Shown piece by piece: positions 26,904 to 36,800 of a stretch of 64,000 nt of DNA; the stretch's first letter is position 1, and each line of letters opens with the position of its first letter. The notes beneath the pieces were generated by a model, which did not search any database, was not told the origin of the DNA, and saw nothing but the letters and a program-made list of their open reading frames with translations. The position numbers and the translations under genes were made by a program. This stretch comes from Symplocastrum torsivum CPER-KK1 (GTDB lineage Bacteria > Cyanobacteriota > Cyanobacteriia > Cyanobacteriales > Coleofasciculaceae): NCBI GenBank assembly GCA_019358875.1, contig JAHHIF010000036.1, positions 1-64,000 on the forward strand. The letters run 5' to 3'.

Positions 26904-27401
26904 TTAAATCCCGATTACATACTTCCGCCACTCTTGATGTAGACCACCCTTGACGTGTTTAGCGACTTCAAAGTGAAGGCTACTGTAGGGTTTACGAGGC
27001 TGATGTCGTAGCGTCATGTTGGCTTCTTTCGGAGTACGGCTACCTTTTTTGACATTGCAGCGCACACAGGCTGTTACAATGTTTTCCCAGGTATCACCTC
27101 CCTGACGCGATCGAGGAATTACATGATCTAGAGTTAAATCGTCACCCGTATAGCCGCAGTATTGACAGGAGTGACCATCACGGTGGAGGATATTTCGGCG
27201 GGTCAGAGGTATTTCCTTGTAAGGAACTCTGACATAGTGACGCAGCCGAATAACTGTAGGGAGAGGAAACTCTTCGTAGACGTATTTGCCGTTGTGTTCA
27301 ACCTGCTCCGCTTTCCCTTTGATCAACAAGACAACCGCCCTTCTCCAGTTGGTGATGTTGAGCGGTTCGTAGGAGGCGTTTAACACCAGAACCTTGCCCA
27401 T
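26904..27401 (-). CDS. HNH endonuclease family protein
   Basis: This 165-residue protein opens MGKVLVLNASYEPLNITNWRRAVVLL, the usual start of a widespread cyanobacterial HNH family. The HNH nuclease core (about 73-120) has the zinc ribbon CQYCGY...CVRCN and the catalytic LTLDHVIPRSRQGGDTWENIV. Such stand-alone HNH proteins are chromosomal and conserved; their biological role is poorly known. No restriction partner, intron or phage gene is near, so I see no reason to call it a homing or defence nuclease. Confidence 0.88.
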   Translation of the reverse strand: MGKVLVLNASYEPLNITNWRRAVVLLIKGKAEQVEHNGKYVYEEFPLPTVIRLRHYVRVPYKEIPLTRRNILHRDGHSCQYCGYTGDDLTLDHVIPRSRQGGDTWENIVTACVRCNVKKGSRTPKEANMTLRHQPRKPYSSLHFEVAKHVKGGLHQEWRKYVIGI

Positions 27402-27446
27402 TTGTGATCGCGATTAAGAGAATATTTTCCCAGATAGTAACACAGG

Positions 27447-29048
27447 TTACTCAGGCTCGGTTATAAGATGCTGTTTTATTGGATCAGACAAATCATCAGG
27501 ATCTAGCGATTTTGGACCAATCAGGAGATAGGTTGTCATTTCTCCCTTACCTTTGACCTGAATTGGAGAACGCTCTTCAAATACAAACTCGTCTTTCAAC
27601 CGTTCGTAGGTGGCGGCGCTAACTTGAATACAACCTGGCAAACCATGGGATTCCATCCGAGAGGCAGTATTTACTGTATCTCCCCAAAGGTCATAGCTAA
27701 ATCGTCTAATACCGATGACACCAGCGACGACAGGACCACTGTTAATGCCAACTCTAAGATTGAACGATTCACCAAGTTCCGTATTCAATTGAGCGATCGC
27801 TGCTTGCATATCCAATGCCATTTGTGCGATCGCTTGGGCATGATCCGGACGGGCTGTTGGTAAACCAGCAACAACCATATAAGCATCGCCAATCGTCTTA
27901 ATTTTCTCTATATCAAGCTGCTCCGCGAGTCGGTCAAATCGTGAGAAAATAATATTGAGAATCTCTACGAGTTCCGTGGGAGAGGTTTGAGTGGAGTACT
28001 CAGTAAAGTCAACCAGATCGGCAAACAGAACTGTGACTTCCTCAAAACTTTCTGCGATCGTGCGCTGACTTCGTTTCAAACGCTCTGCCACGGCTTGGGG
28101 CAAGACATTGAGCAGCAAGAGTTCGGCTTTTTTTCGAGCTAGACGCAAAGACACTTCCGCCTGTCGGCGCTCTGTAACGTCAGAAACACTGCCTTCGTAG
28201 TAGTCCAAACTACCATTACTATCTCTGACAGCGCGTATATTCTCCGAAATCCAAATAATACTGCCATCTTTGCGATAGACCTGAGACTCCATGTCAGCTA
28301 ACGTATCGTACTTCTGCATGAAGGTTGCTAAATCTTCACGTCGCATCGGTTCGACATACAACTGCTGTGTGATATTCGTAACCTGAGTCATTAGGTCGTC
28401 TGGTGAATCGTAACCATAAATCTTTGCTAAGGCTGGATTAGCAGTAATGTATCGTCCGTCTGGTGTTGCCTGGTAGATGCCTTCAGTGGCATTTTCAAAG
28501 ATGCTACGATACTTTGCCTCTGCTTGTTGGAGTGATTGCTCTGCTCGTTGTTTTTCTTGAATTTCCTGTTGCAACTGCTCATTTTGCAATTGGAGTTTCT
28601 TTTGCAGGTTCCGGAGTGCTAGGTGAGTGCTGACTCTAGCTTTCACTTCTTCCTGTTGCACTGGCTTAGTAACAAAATCTACCGCGCCTAGATTAAACCC
28701 TTTAACCTTATCCACAGTTCCTGACAGCGCCGTCATAAAAATTACGGGAATATCTTGAGTTGAAGGATTTGCTTTTAGGCGACGACAAGTTTCAAATCCA
28801 TCAATTCCTGGCATCATTACATCTAATAAGATAAGGTCGGGATGGGCATATTCAACTTTCTGGATCGCACTCTCTCCATCCTGAGCAACTAAAACTTTAA
28901 AGCCAGAATCTGTTAAAAAATCGAACAAAACGCCCAGATTTGTCGGTTTGTCATCAACGATAACGATAACACCTTTGCTATAATTCTCATCATTCATTTC
29001 AGTAGAATTTTCTTGATCATGTAGATAATTAACATTAAGATTTAACAT
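27447..29048 (-). CDS. Receiver-PAS-class III adenylate cyclase
   Basis: This 533-residue soluble cyclase has a receiver domain (about 26-145; Asp in LILLDVMMPGIDG, Lys in FVTKPVQ), a coiled coil (150-180), a PAS domain (about 185-300), and a class III catalytic domain (about 340-515). The catalytic domain has the metal aspartates in VLFADLVDFTEYS and in AYMVVAGLP context, the Lys of KIKTIGDAYM and the Asp of YDLWGDTVNTASRM. This Lys/Asp pair is the adenine-type specificity signature, so cAMP is the predicted product. Its PAS closely resembles the first PAS of the 1364-residue kinase at the other end of this island. It is regulated by phosphorylation of the receiver, by inference. Confidence 0.92.
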   Translation of the reverse strand: MLNLNVNYLHDQENSTEMNDENYSKGVIVIVDDKPTNLGVLFDFLTDSGFKVLVAQDGESAIQKVEYAHPDLILLDVMMPGIDGFETCRRLKANPSTQDIPVIFMTALSGTVDKVKGFNLGAVDFVTKPVQQEEVKARVSTHLALRNLQKKLQLQNEQLQQEIQEKQRAEQSLQQAEAKYRSIFENATEGIYQATPDGRYITANPALAKIYGYDSPDDLMTQVTNITQQLYVEPMRREDLATFMQKYDTLADMESQVYRKDGSIIWISENIRAVRDSNGSLDYYEGSVSDVTERRQAEVSLRLARKKAELLLLNVLPQAVAERLKRSQRTIAESFEEVTVLFADLVDFTEYSTQTSPTELVEILNIIFSRFDRLAEQLDIEKIKTIGDAYMVVAGLPTARPDHAQAIAQMALDMQAAIAQLNTELGESFNLRVGINSGPVVAGVIGIRRFSYDLWGDTVNTASRMESHGLPGCIQVSAATYERLKDEFVFEERSPIQVKGKGEMTTYLLIGPKSLDPDDLSDPIKQHLITEPE

Positions 29049-29532
29049 CGAATTTACTCAATAGATTGCATGAAGTGTTTAACATTCTTATGGTCACCTG
29101 TTAGTTTTTATGATTGCCAAAAAACCAATGCGATACTTCAGTAATAAGCTACATCTAAAGACTATTGATAGTTTATGATTCATTGTAGTCGTTCAACTGA
29201 AATTCTTGAGAGTAGCTTCCTTTTATAGGTGAGGTAAGAATCCTTATCTATGATTGTCTTGTGAACTCCAGCCAGTTCCTCCATTCTCCCCTCCTTTCAA
29301 AGCAACTGCACTTTGGTAGCGGGACAATTAATTACACCCCTACTGACAAATACCCAGATCGATAAGCCTCTAGCCTTAGCAAAGCAGTACTTTACTCATA
29401 AGCAAAATGAAATCTCGCCTAGTGGCTCTCTTAGGAAGCTAGTAATGTAACAAGATTTGGTATGAGAATACGGTCAAGTAGATGCACTCATTATGAAAAG
29501 ACTACAACCTGTAAAGGAGAGGTTGCTATAGC
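29049..29532. other. Intergenic region between the cyclase and the diguanylate cyclase genes
   Basis: About 480 bp upstream of the receiver-PAS-cyclase gene. I see no ORF with a ribosome site, no tRNA and no strong hairpin. It should hold the cyclase promoter, which would make that gene a unit separate from the GGDEF/kinase pair. Confidence 0.5.
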
Positions 29533-30612
29533 CTAGAGATTTTGTTGTGCTTGCTGCTGTATTGCCGTGGTATTCCAGTAAACACAACGTTCTAGATTTT
29601 GAGTATGGCTAAAGCGGATAAAAACAGCGCGATCGCGTCCTGACGCTTTGGCTCGATACAGTGCCTGATCAGCAACCGCAATCAGTTGTTCTGGACAGCA
29701 ATTATGGCAGGGAACCGTAAACGAAACACCGATACTCAGCGTGACATACTGGCTGATTGAGGAATTAGGATGAGCGATCGCCAACGCTGTCACTGAGGAA
29801 CGAATTTGTTCTGCAACTTGGAGAGCACCTTGTCCATGCGTGTTTGGCAGAATCACCGCAAATTCTTCTCCCCCATAACGCGCCACTAAATCAGCCGGAC
29901 GCTTGACAGCACGCTTCATCGCTTGAGCAACCTGATGCAAACATTCATCTCCCGCTTGATGACCCCTACTATCGTTATAGAGCTTAAAAAAATCAACATC
30001 ACACAACAGTAAAGACAACGGCAACTGCTCCCGAACTAAGATACGCCACCATTGGTTCAAGCACTCATCAAATCGACGCCGATTCGCTAGCTGAGTCAAG
30101 CTGTCTAGAGTGGCTAATCTGGAGAGTTCCTCATTAGCCTCTTGTAGCGCGGCTTCTGCCTGATGACGCTGCTGAATTTCCTGTTGCAGTTGCTCATTTT
30201 GTGCTTGAAGACTGCGCCGAAGCTTCTGGATCGTTAAGTGAGTCGTGACACGCGCAAGAATGATTTCCTGCTGAGTCGGTTTGGTGATATAGTCCACCGC
30301 CCCAAGCTGAAACCCTTTGACGACTACAGAGGTTTGGGAAAGGGCAGACATAAAAATCACTGGGATGTCTTGAGTTGACTGATTCGCCTTCAAGCGGCGA
30401 TAGGTTTCAAACCCATCAATCCCAGGCATGATTATGTCCAACAGAATGACATCTGGACAAGTATGTTTGACTTTCTCAATAGCGCTTTCTCCATCGGGAG
30501 CCATTAAAACTTGAAAGCCAGCCATCGTCAAAAAATCAAACAACGCCTCCAAACTGCTAGGGCTGTCATCGACGATCAGGATTGTCCCTTTGTCAGGCTG
30601 TTGGACACTCAT
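29533..30612 (-). CDS. Response regulator diguanylate cyclase (receiver-GGDEF)
   Basis: This 359-residue PleD-like output protein has a receiver (about 9-128; Asp in VILLDIIMPGIDG, Lys in YITKPTQ), a coiled coil (130-175) and a GGDEF domain (about 180-335). The active-site motif is GGEEF, so it should make c-di-GMP from two GTP. The product-inhibition site RxxD is present as RPAD exactly five residues before it. The start codon overlaps the stop of the upstream hybrid kinase by 4 bp (ATGA), which signals translational coupling and suggests that this is the kinase's cognate output. Confidence 0.94.
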   Translation of the reverse strand: MSVQQPDKGTILIVDDSPSSLEALFDFLTMAGFQVLMAPDGESAIEKVKHTCPDVILLDIIMPGIDGFETYRRLKANQSTQDIPVIFMSALSQTSVVVKGFQLGAVDYITKPTQQEIILARVTTHLTIQKLRRSLQAQNEQLQQEIQQRHQAEAALQEANEELSRLATLDSLTQLANRRRFDECLNQWWRILVREQLPLSLLLCDVDFFKLYNDSRGHQAGDECLHQVAQAMKRAVKRPADLVARYGGEEFAVILPNTHGQGALQVAEQIRSSVTALAIAHPNSSISQYVTLSIGVSFTVPCHNCCPEQLIAVADQALYRAKASGRDRAVFIRFSHTQNLERCVYWNTTAIQQQAQQNL

Positions 30613-33600
30613 GCATTTTCCGCCTTATACCTTCTCACAAATTCTAGAATTTGTTTTTCCTGAAAGCCCTTAGCCAGTTGACGTAGTTGTTGTGCAAATG
30701 GCATAAATTGTTGATCCAATTGCTCAATTCTCTTGGCTTGCTCCAGTATTCCTCGAATGTCGCCCATCATGGCAAGTTCATACAAGGCATTAATTTCATC
30801 TGTAGGTGGAGCGACAAGAACATTCCCTTCCCCATTTAGGCTTTGGGAAACTGTACAGGCAGTGGGCGATTGAGCGAGAAAATCCTGTGCAAGAGAGTTT
30901 TGCGGAACTAACCTGGCGCGAGTGGGCGCAATTCCTTTTGAGTCAACGAAGGACTCTGGAAGCGGTTGGCTAGACGCTTCATCAAGCGGTTCCAACTCTA
31001 AATGCTGACTTAGCTGTTCTAAAAGCTTTTGAGCCTGAACAGGCTTAGAGATAAAACCATCACAACCCGCCACCAAGGACTTTTCTTGATCGTCGTCAAA
31101 CGTACTTGCTGATGTGGCAATGATAATCAGATCTCTGTGATTTGGTAACTGCCGTAGTCGTCTTGCGACCTCAAAACCATCTAATCCCGGCATCACCATG
31201 TCAAGCAAAATCACATCAGGCTTAACTGCAAGTACCTGATTGAGACAGTCTTGACCGTCTATCGCTTCTATGACTTCAAACCCCAAAGGCGAGAGAAGGT
31301 CAACCAGAACAGACCGATTTTCCCACTTATCGTCCACTACGAGCACCCTGTACTTCTCTTCTTTTAACCCAAGGTGATTACCAACGCCCACCTTTGGGGT
31401 TTCAGCCCATTCCGAAACGGCAGGTAAATCTAAATCCAGCCAGAAAACGCTGCCTTGACCTAATGTGCTTTTAACATTTAGCTCAGCACCCATTAACTGT
31501 ACGAGTTTTTGGCTAATTGCCAGACCTAACCCAGTCCCTTCAACCCGGCGCGTTGGGTCGCCAATTTGATGGAACGGCAAAAAGATTTCGGCTAATTGCT
31601 CTGGTTCCATCCCGATACCTGTGTCTTCGACAATGAAGCGCATTTTGTAAGTAGGGGGGATTGAGGATTGGGAATTGGGAATTGGGGATTGGGAATTGGG
31701 GATTGAGGGCTGGGAAGATGCCCAAATGTAAGGAGATTCTATAGAGATGTTCTCCGGATTAGACTGTCTTCCTATCGGGCTATCCTCTTTCCCATTCCCG
31801 ATTCCCCATTCCCGATTCCCTAATCCCGATTCCCCATTCCCTCCTGCATAGCCAACTTTAAACGTTACCCCACCTGCATCGGTGAATTTGACGGCATTGC
31901 CTAGGAGGTTAATCAAGACTTGCCGCAGGCGTCTTTCATCTCCCATCACACGGGAAGGTAGAGTGGACAGTGGTTGATAACGAAAGAAAATATTTTTTTG
32001 TTCGGCACCGATACGGACAATTTGGACGATGCTCTCCAGAAACTGAGGCAAGTTAAAATCACTCAGGTAGAGTTCCATTTTCCTGGCTTCGATTTTGGAG
32101 AGGTCGAGGATGTCGTTGAGCAGGGTAAGTAAGTGTTCGCCACACTGCTGAATGATGCCGACTTGTTCCTGTTGTTTAGTCCCTAGACTCGGTTCTCGTT
32201 TGAGGATTTGGGCGTATCCCAAAATGCCGTTCAAGGGGGTACGCAATTCATGGCTCATGTTTGCCAAGAATTCGGTTTTAGCACGATTAGCGACTTCAGC
32301 GGCAACCTTAGCTTGTTTGAGGACAATCTCTGCTTGTTTCCGTTCGGTGATGTCTCGGTTGTACCAAATTCGGCCGTAGCAACTTCCTGAGGGAGAACAC
32401 ACCGAAACCGAGTAAAACTCAATAATGCGTCCATCCTTGAGTTTAAATTCGTTGTAGCTTGTTTTCGTGGGATGAGTATAGAAATCCTCTATCTTGAAAA
32501 ATTCCTGCGGGTGTTCTAGTTGAGACATTAGCCACGGCCGCAGTTGTTGCTCATCGCTAGCTTGGATAAATTCAATAGGAATATGCCACAACTCACAAAA
32601 ATGCTGATTGTACGAAGCAACTCGACGATTTTCGTCAAACACTAAAATGCCATCAATAGCTGCTTCTTGTTGGGCTTTGAGCATGACATTGCTGCGAAGT
32701 AAATCGTCCTGTTCACAAGAGCGCTCGATCGCGATTTTGGCAAGTTGTGTGGCAATCGTCTTTAGTTCTTGCTCATAATGGTTGGGGGTATGGGGTTCAC
32801 TGTAGTACATCGCAAATGTAGCCAGCACCTTCCCCTCGGTGGAGAAGATTGGCCAAGATGAACAGGCTCTCAGTCCATGAGAAAGTGCCAACTCCCGAAA
32901 ATCCTTCCATAAGGGGTGAATTGCAATATCGTTGACAATTACAGGTTCCCCTCGATAGGCAGCCGTACCCTCCGAACCCGCAACTGCGCCAATCGTCAGT
33001 CCATTGAGTACCTGGTTATAAGATTCTGGAAGATTGGGAGCAACACCGTGCCGTAGATTTACGCCATTTTTGTCGAGTAGGAGGAAGGAGCATCGGCATC
33101 CTGGAGATTGCTGCTCAATTAACTGCGTAAGGCGAGTCAGAATTTCAGAGAGCTTTGCACCTTTAGCAATCATTTCGAGGACATGATTTTGTCCTGATAA
33201 CAAGGTTTTTTTTCGTTCGCATTCTTGGATGTCACGACCTTCAGCCATTAATTTTACGACTTGCCCGGTTGCGTCTTTCAACGGCTTGAGCGAGAAATCA
33301 ATGGTGATTATGACATCATCTGTTCCCTTGACATCTACGTCATAACGCACGAACTTCCCCGTCGCCGCTATTGCAATCGCTTGACGCACTTGCTCCTGAG
33401 TTTGAGGAGAAATCGTCCACAACTTGGCTTCCCAAAACGGACGATTGATTACCTCTTCTAGTTTCTGCTCAGTGGCATTGGCTGGTGTTTGGTTTGCTTC
33501 AAGGAGGGTGCCATCCGTTGTCAGGAGTCCAATGAATCCAAAGCTATGGTCAAGATTCAGATTTATCTGGGCAATCTTTTGAGCGAACGGTTGATTTTCC

Positions 33601-33620
33601 CGCAATGTCTCTTCTCCCAT
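30609..33620 (-). CDS. Hybrid histidine kinase PAS-GAF-PAS-HisKA-HATPase-receiver
   Basis: This 1003-residue cytoplasmic kinase has a PAS (about 20-135), a GAF (about 150-300), a second PAS (about 315-430), HisKA with FLANMSHELRTPLNGILGYAQIL, and HATPase_c (NAVKFTD, EDTGIGM, GTGLGLAIS). A receiver follows (about 755-875, Asp in VILLDMVMPGLDG), and then a C-terminal helical tail. Inside the ATPase domain, between FKVGY and MRFIVEDTG, about 65 residues are encoded by G-rich repeats (31651-31846). The tail (ELAMMGDIRGILEQAKRIEQLDQQF...) is homologous to that of the neighbouring 1364-residue kinase. The stop overlaps the start of the receiver-GGDEF gene. Confidence 0.93.
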   Translation of the reverse strand: MGEETLRENQPFAQKIAQINLNLDHSFGFIGLLTTDGTLLEANQTPANATEQKLEEVINRPFWEAKLWTISPQTQEQVRQAIAIAATGKFVRYDVDVKGTDDVIITIDFSLKPLKDATGQVVKLMAEGRDIQECERKKTLLSGQNHVLEMIAKGAKLSEILTRLTQLIEQQSPGCRCSFLLLDKNGVNLRHGVAPNLPESYNQVLNGLTIGAVAGSEGTAAYRGEPVIVNDIAIHPLWKDFRELALSHGLRACSSWPIFSTEGKVLATFAMYYSEPHTPNHYEQELKTIATQLAKIAIERSCEQDDLLRSNVMLKAQQEAAIDGILVFDENRRVASYNQHFCELWHIPIEFIQASDEQQLRPWLMSQLEHPQEFFKIEDFYTHPTKTSYNEFKLKDGRIIEFYSVSVCSPSGSCYGRIWYNRDITERKQAEIVLKQAKVAAEVANRAKTEFLANMSHELRTPLNGILGYAQILKREPSLGTKQQEQVGIIQQCGEHLLTLLNDILDLSKIEARKMELYLSDFNLPQFLESIVQIVRIGAEQKNIFFRYQPLSTLPSRVMGDERRLRQVLINLLGNAVKFTDAGGVTFKVGYAGGNGESGLGNREWGIGNGKEDSPIGRQSNPENISIESPYIWASSQPSIPNSQSPIPNSQSSIPPTYKMRFIVEDTGIGMEPEQLAEIFLPFHQIGDPTRRVEGTGLGLAISQKLVQLMGAELNVKSTLGQGSVFWLDLDLPAVSEWAETPKVGVGNHLGLKEEKYRVLVVDDKWENRSVLVDLLSPLGFEVIEAIDGQDCLNQVLAVKPDVILLDMVMPGLDGFEVARRLRQLPNHRDLIIIATSASTFDDDQEKSLVAGCDGFISKPVQAQKLLEQLSQHLELEPLDEASSQPLPESFVDSKGIAPTRARLVPQNSLAQDFLAQSPTACTVSQSLNGEGNVLVAPPTDEINALYELAMMGDIRGILEQAKRIEQLDQQFMPFAQQLRQLAKGFQEKQILEFVRRYKAENA
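31651..31846. repeat. In-frame GGGAATTGGG repeat insertion in the ATPase domain (1003-aa kinase)
   Basis: Two tracts of (G)GGAATTGGGGATTGG-type units flank a unique middle part. On the coding strand they give PNSQSPIPNSQSSIPP-like and NGESGLGNREWGIGNG-like sequence between the N box strand and the G1 box strand of HATPase_c. The middle part, encoding SPYIWASSQ, is shared with the corresponding insertion at 34793-35020. Confidence 0.85.
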
Positions 33621-33857
33621 CTGATGAACCCTAATTTCCTCTATCTAACACATATTTCTTTCTTCTCAAATTCTTGCGATCGCTTCTTCCTCTTCATTCT
33701 CGCGTTTGCTAAGTAGGGCTTAGGATTATTCCTAGAATTGCTTTAATTTTAAACAGATTACTTCTGCTTGATTCAAAAGAAAGCTAAATCAAGGGAATTA
33801 CAGCCGTTTCTAATTGTAGGTAACATAGATTGGGGAGGTTAGCTTACGTGAAAATAC

Positions 33858-36800
33858 TTATTCTTTTTCTACCAAATATTTTTTTACAAGCTCCAGAATT
33901 TGTTTTTCTTGAAAACGTTGGGCTAAATCACAGATTTGTTTGACAAACGGGACGAATTTCTCATCTAACTGTTCAAGGCGTTTGGCTTGTTCACTGATAC
34001 CTTTGATATCGCCCATCATCGCAAGGTCGTACAAGATGGCAAGTTCTGAGGGGGGTGGGGGAACAAGAGTGTTTTCTACTGAGCTAAGAGGAACCTCTAG
34101 CTTTTCCCCTTTTTTCTCTTCATAAATCCATTCCAGCCCCAGATGCACCTCTAACTGCCTAAATAAATTTTCGGCTTGTACAGGCTGGGGAATAAAACCA
34201 TTGCAGCCTGCGGCTAAGCACTCCTGCTGCTTGTACTCAAAGACACTGGCGGATGTCGCAAGTACAACAACATCTTTCAACTCAGGTGATTGCCGAAGTT
34301 GGCGAGTTGCTTCCAACCCGCCCATTCTTGGCATCATCAAGTCCATAAAAATTACGTCAGGCTTGGTTGCTAGTGCCTGATAAAGACAATCTTGACCATC
34401 TACGGCTTCAATCACCTCAAACCCCAAGGGTAAGAGGAGATTGGCAAGGACAGAACGATTTTCCCACTTGTCATCAGCAATTAAGGCTTTACGCGCACGA
34501 CCCTGAAAGCCTGCGATCGCTTTTTTATTAGCAACAGCTATATCCTGCCAATCCAATACTTGCGGCAAATCTAAATCCACCCAGAAAACGCTACCTTGAC
34601 CGAGTGTGCTTTTTACTCCTAGTTTGCCCCCCATCAACTGAACTAACCGTTGGCTAATAGCAAGGCCCAATCCAGTGCCGTTATGCCGACGGCAAGTGTC
34701 GCCAATTTGATGGAATGGCAAAAAGATTTCGGCTAATTGCTCTGCTGCCATGCCGATACCTGTGTCTTCGACAATGAAGCGCATTTTGTAAGTTGGGGGA
34801 ATTGGGAATGGGGAATTGGGGATTGGGAATTGGGAATGGGGGATTGGGTGACGCTGGTTTACGTCCGGTTCTTCCGAGAAAGGAAGTGCAGACTGGTTGG
34901 GGGATTGGGAAGATGCCCAAATGTAGGGAGATTCTGTAGAGTTGTTCTCGGAATCAGACTGTCTTCCCAAGGGGATATCCTCTTCCCGATTCCCGATTCC
35001 CGATTCCCCATCCCCTCCTACATAGCCAACTTTGAAGGTTACTCCACCGACATCGGTGAATTTGACGGCATTACCCAGGAGGTTGATTAGGACTTGCCGC
35101 AAGCGTTTTTCATCACCTATCACGCCACTAGGCAGTTCTGAGAGCTTCTCGTAACGAAAGGTGATGTTTTTTTGTTCGGCATGGATGCGGACGATTTCGA
35201 CCAGGTTTTCTAGAAAGTGGGGAAAGGAAAATTCACTAGGATAGAGTTCCATTTTCCCAACTTCGATTTTCGAGAGGTCGAGGATGTCATTGAGCAGAGT
35301 GAGCAAGTGTTCGCCGCACTGCTGAATGATGTCTAAGCCTTGTTGTTGCTTAACGCTAAGTGATGATTCTCGTTTGAGGATTTGGGTATATCCCAAAATG
35401 CCATTCAAGGGGGTACGCAATTCATGACTCATGTTTGCCAAAAACTCGCTTTTGGCACGATTAGCTGCTTCAGCGTCTCGTTTAGCTTGCTCTAGGTGGA
35501 GATTTTGCTCAGCTAATTGCTGTTTTGTTGTGATTTCTTGTTCAAGGAGTTGGCTTTGAGCTAAGGCAATCCCCACTTGGTCAGCAAGTTGGCGTAAGAG
35601 TTCCGTCTCGAAAGCCTCCCACTGCCTGGAACCATCACACTGACGAGCGATTAGCAAGCCCCAGAGTACGTCCCGTTGGAGAATCGGCACGACCAAGTTG
35701 ACTTTTACATCAAACGGTTGGAGCATTTCGAGATAGCCGCTTGGCACTTCAGCTTGATAAAGGGTACTGTTACGCTTTCCTCCCTTGCCATAGGGTTGTA
35801 GCGAGGATTCAGCCAGGGAGAGTTCGTGGATATCCTCCCCCAAGATGCTCTGAAAATCAGTCACTAGCGCCTCGGTAAGAATCGTTCCCGAACCATCCGA
35901 TCGGAGTTGGTAGACTAAAACTTGCTCAACTTGGAGAATACGCCGTACTTCTGTAATCGTGGTTTCGAGAATCGCTTCGAGTTCCAGCGACTGACGGATT
36001 TTGAGAGTAATTTCCGCAAATAGCTGCCGTTGTAGAGTTTGGCAGTGTAATTCGGCTTCAGCTTGCTTGCGAGTTGTGATGTCTTCGGCAATCCCAGCTA
36101 AACGGTAAACTGACCCTTGTTCATCATGGATCGGAAAGACACGATCGCGTATCCACCGGATTGACTCGTCTGGTCGGACGATCCGATACTCTTCGTCATA
36201 CTGTCCTTGCCTTTGGTATTTCAAGGCAGCGAAGATGCGATCGCGATCAAGCGGATGAATTGCCTCTAACCAAGAACATGGCTGTTGATACAAGCTTTGT
36301 GAGGTGCGCCCCCAAATCCTCTCATAAGCAGGGCTAACGTAGATTAACTGGTGGGGTTCTAGCGAACTCATCCAGAAAACTTCATCAATGTTTTCTGCGA
36401 GTTGGCGAAAGCGTTCTTCACTGGCGCGTAGTGACGATACCACTTGTTTGCGATCGCTAATATCGGTGTGAGTCCCTACCAAACGCACTACCTCACCCGT
36501 TCCGTCCCGAATCACCAAACCGCGTGAGAGTATCCAGGGAACTGAACCCTCCGAGTGAAGGACTCTAAACTCTAAATCCCACTGCGATCTTTGACCAACA
36601 AAAATTTCCTCCCAACAGGCTTTTACTGCCTCCACGTCGTCAGGATGAACCCATTTTATAAATTGGTCAAAGTGGACACCATCCCTGTCCAAAGGGGAGC
36701 CAATCAGTTGACGATATTGTGGTGAATAATAGTAGGTGTTTGTCTTCAGGTTGACATCAAAAAGCCCACTGTTATTCGCTTGAATCGCCAGAGCAAACCG

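Noticed and set aside
26904..27401. HNH nuclease as part of a defence or homing system
   Set aside because: It belongs to a widespread chromosomal cyanobacterial type; no partner methylase, intron, toxin or phage gene is adjacent.
31651..35020. CRISPR array suspected from the short G-rich repeats
   Set aside because: Units are about 7-14 bp, degenerate and directly tandem without spacers, and they are translated within kinase genes; no cas genes in the window.
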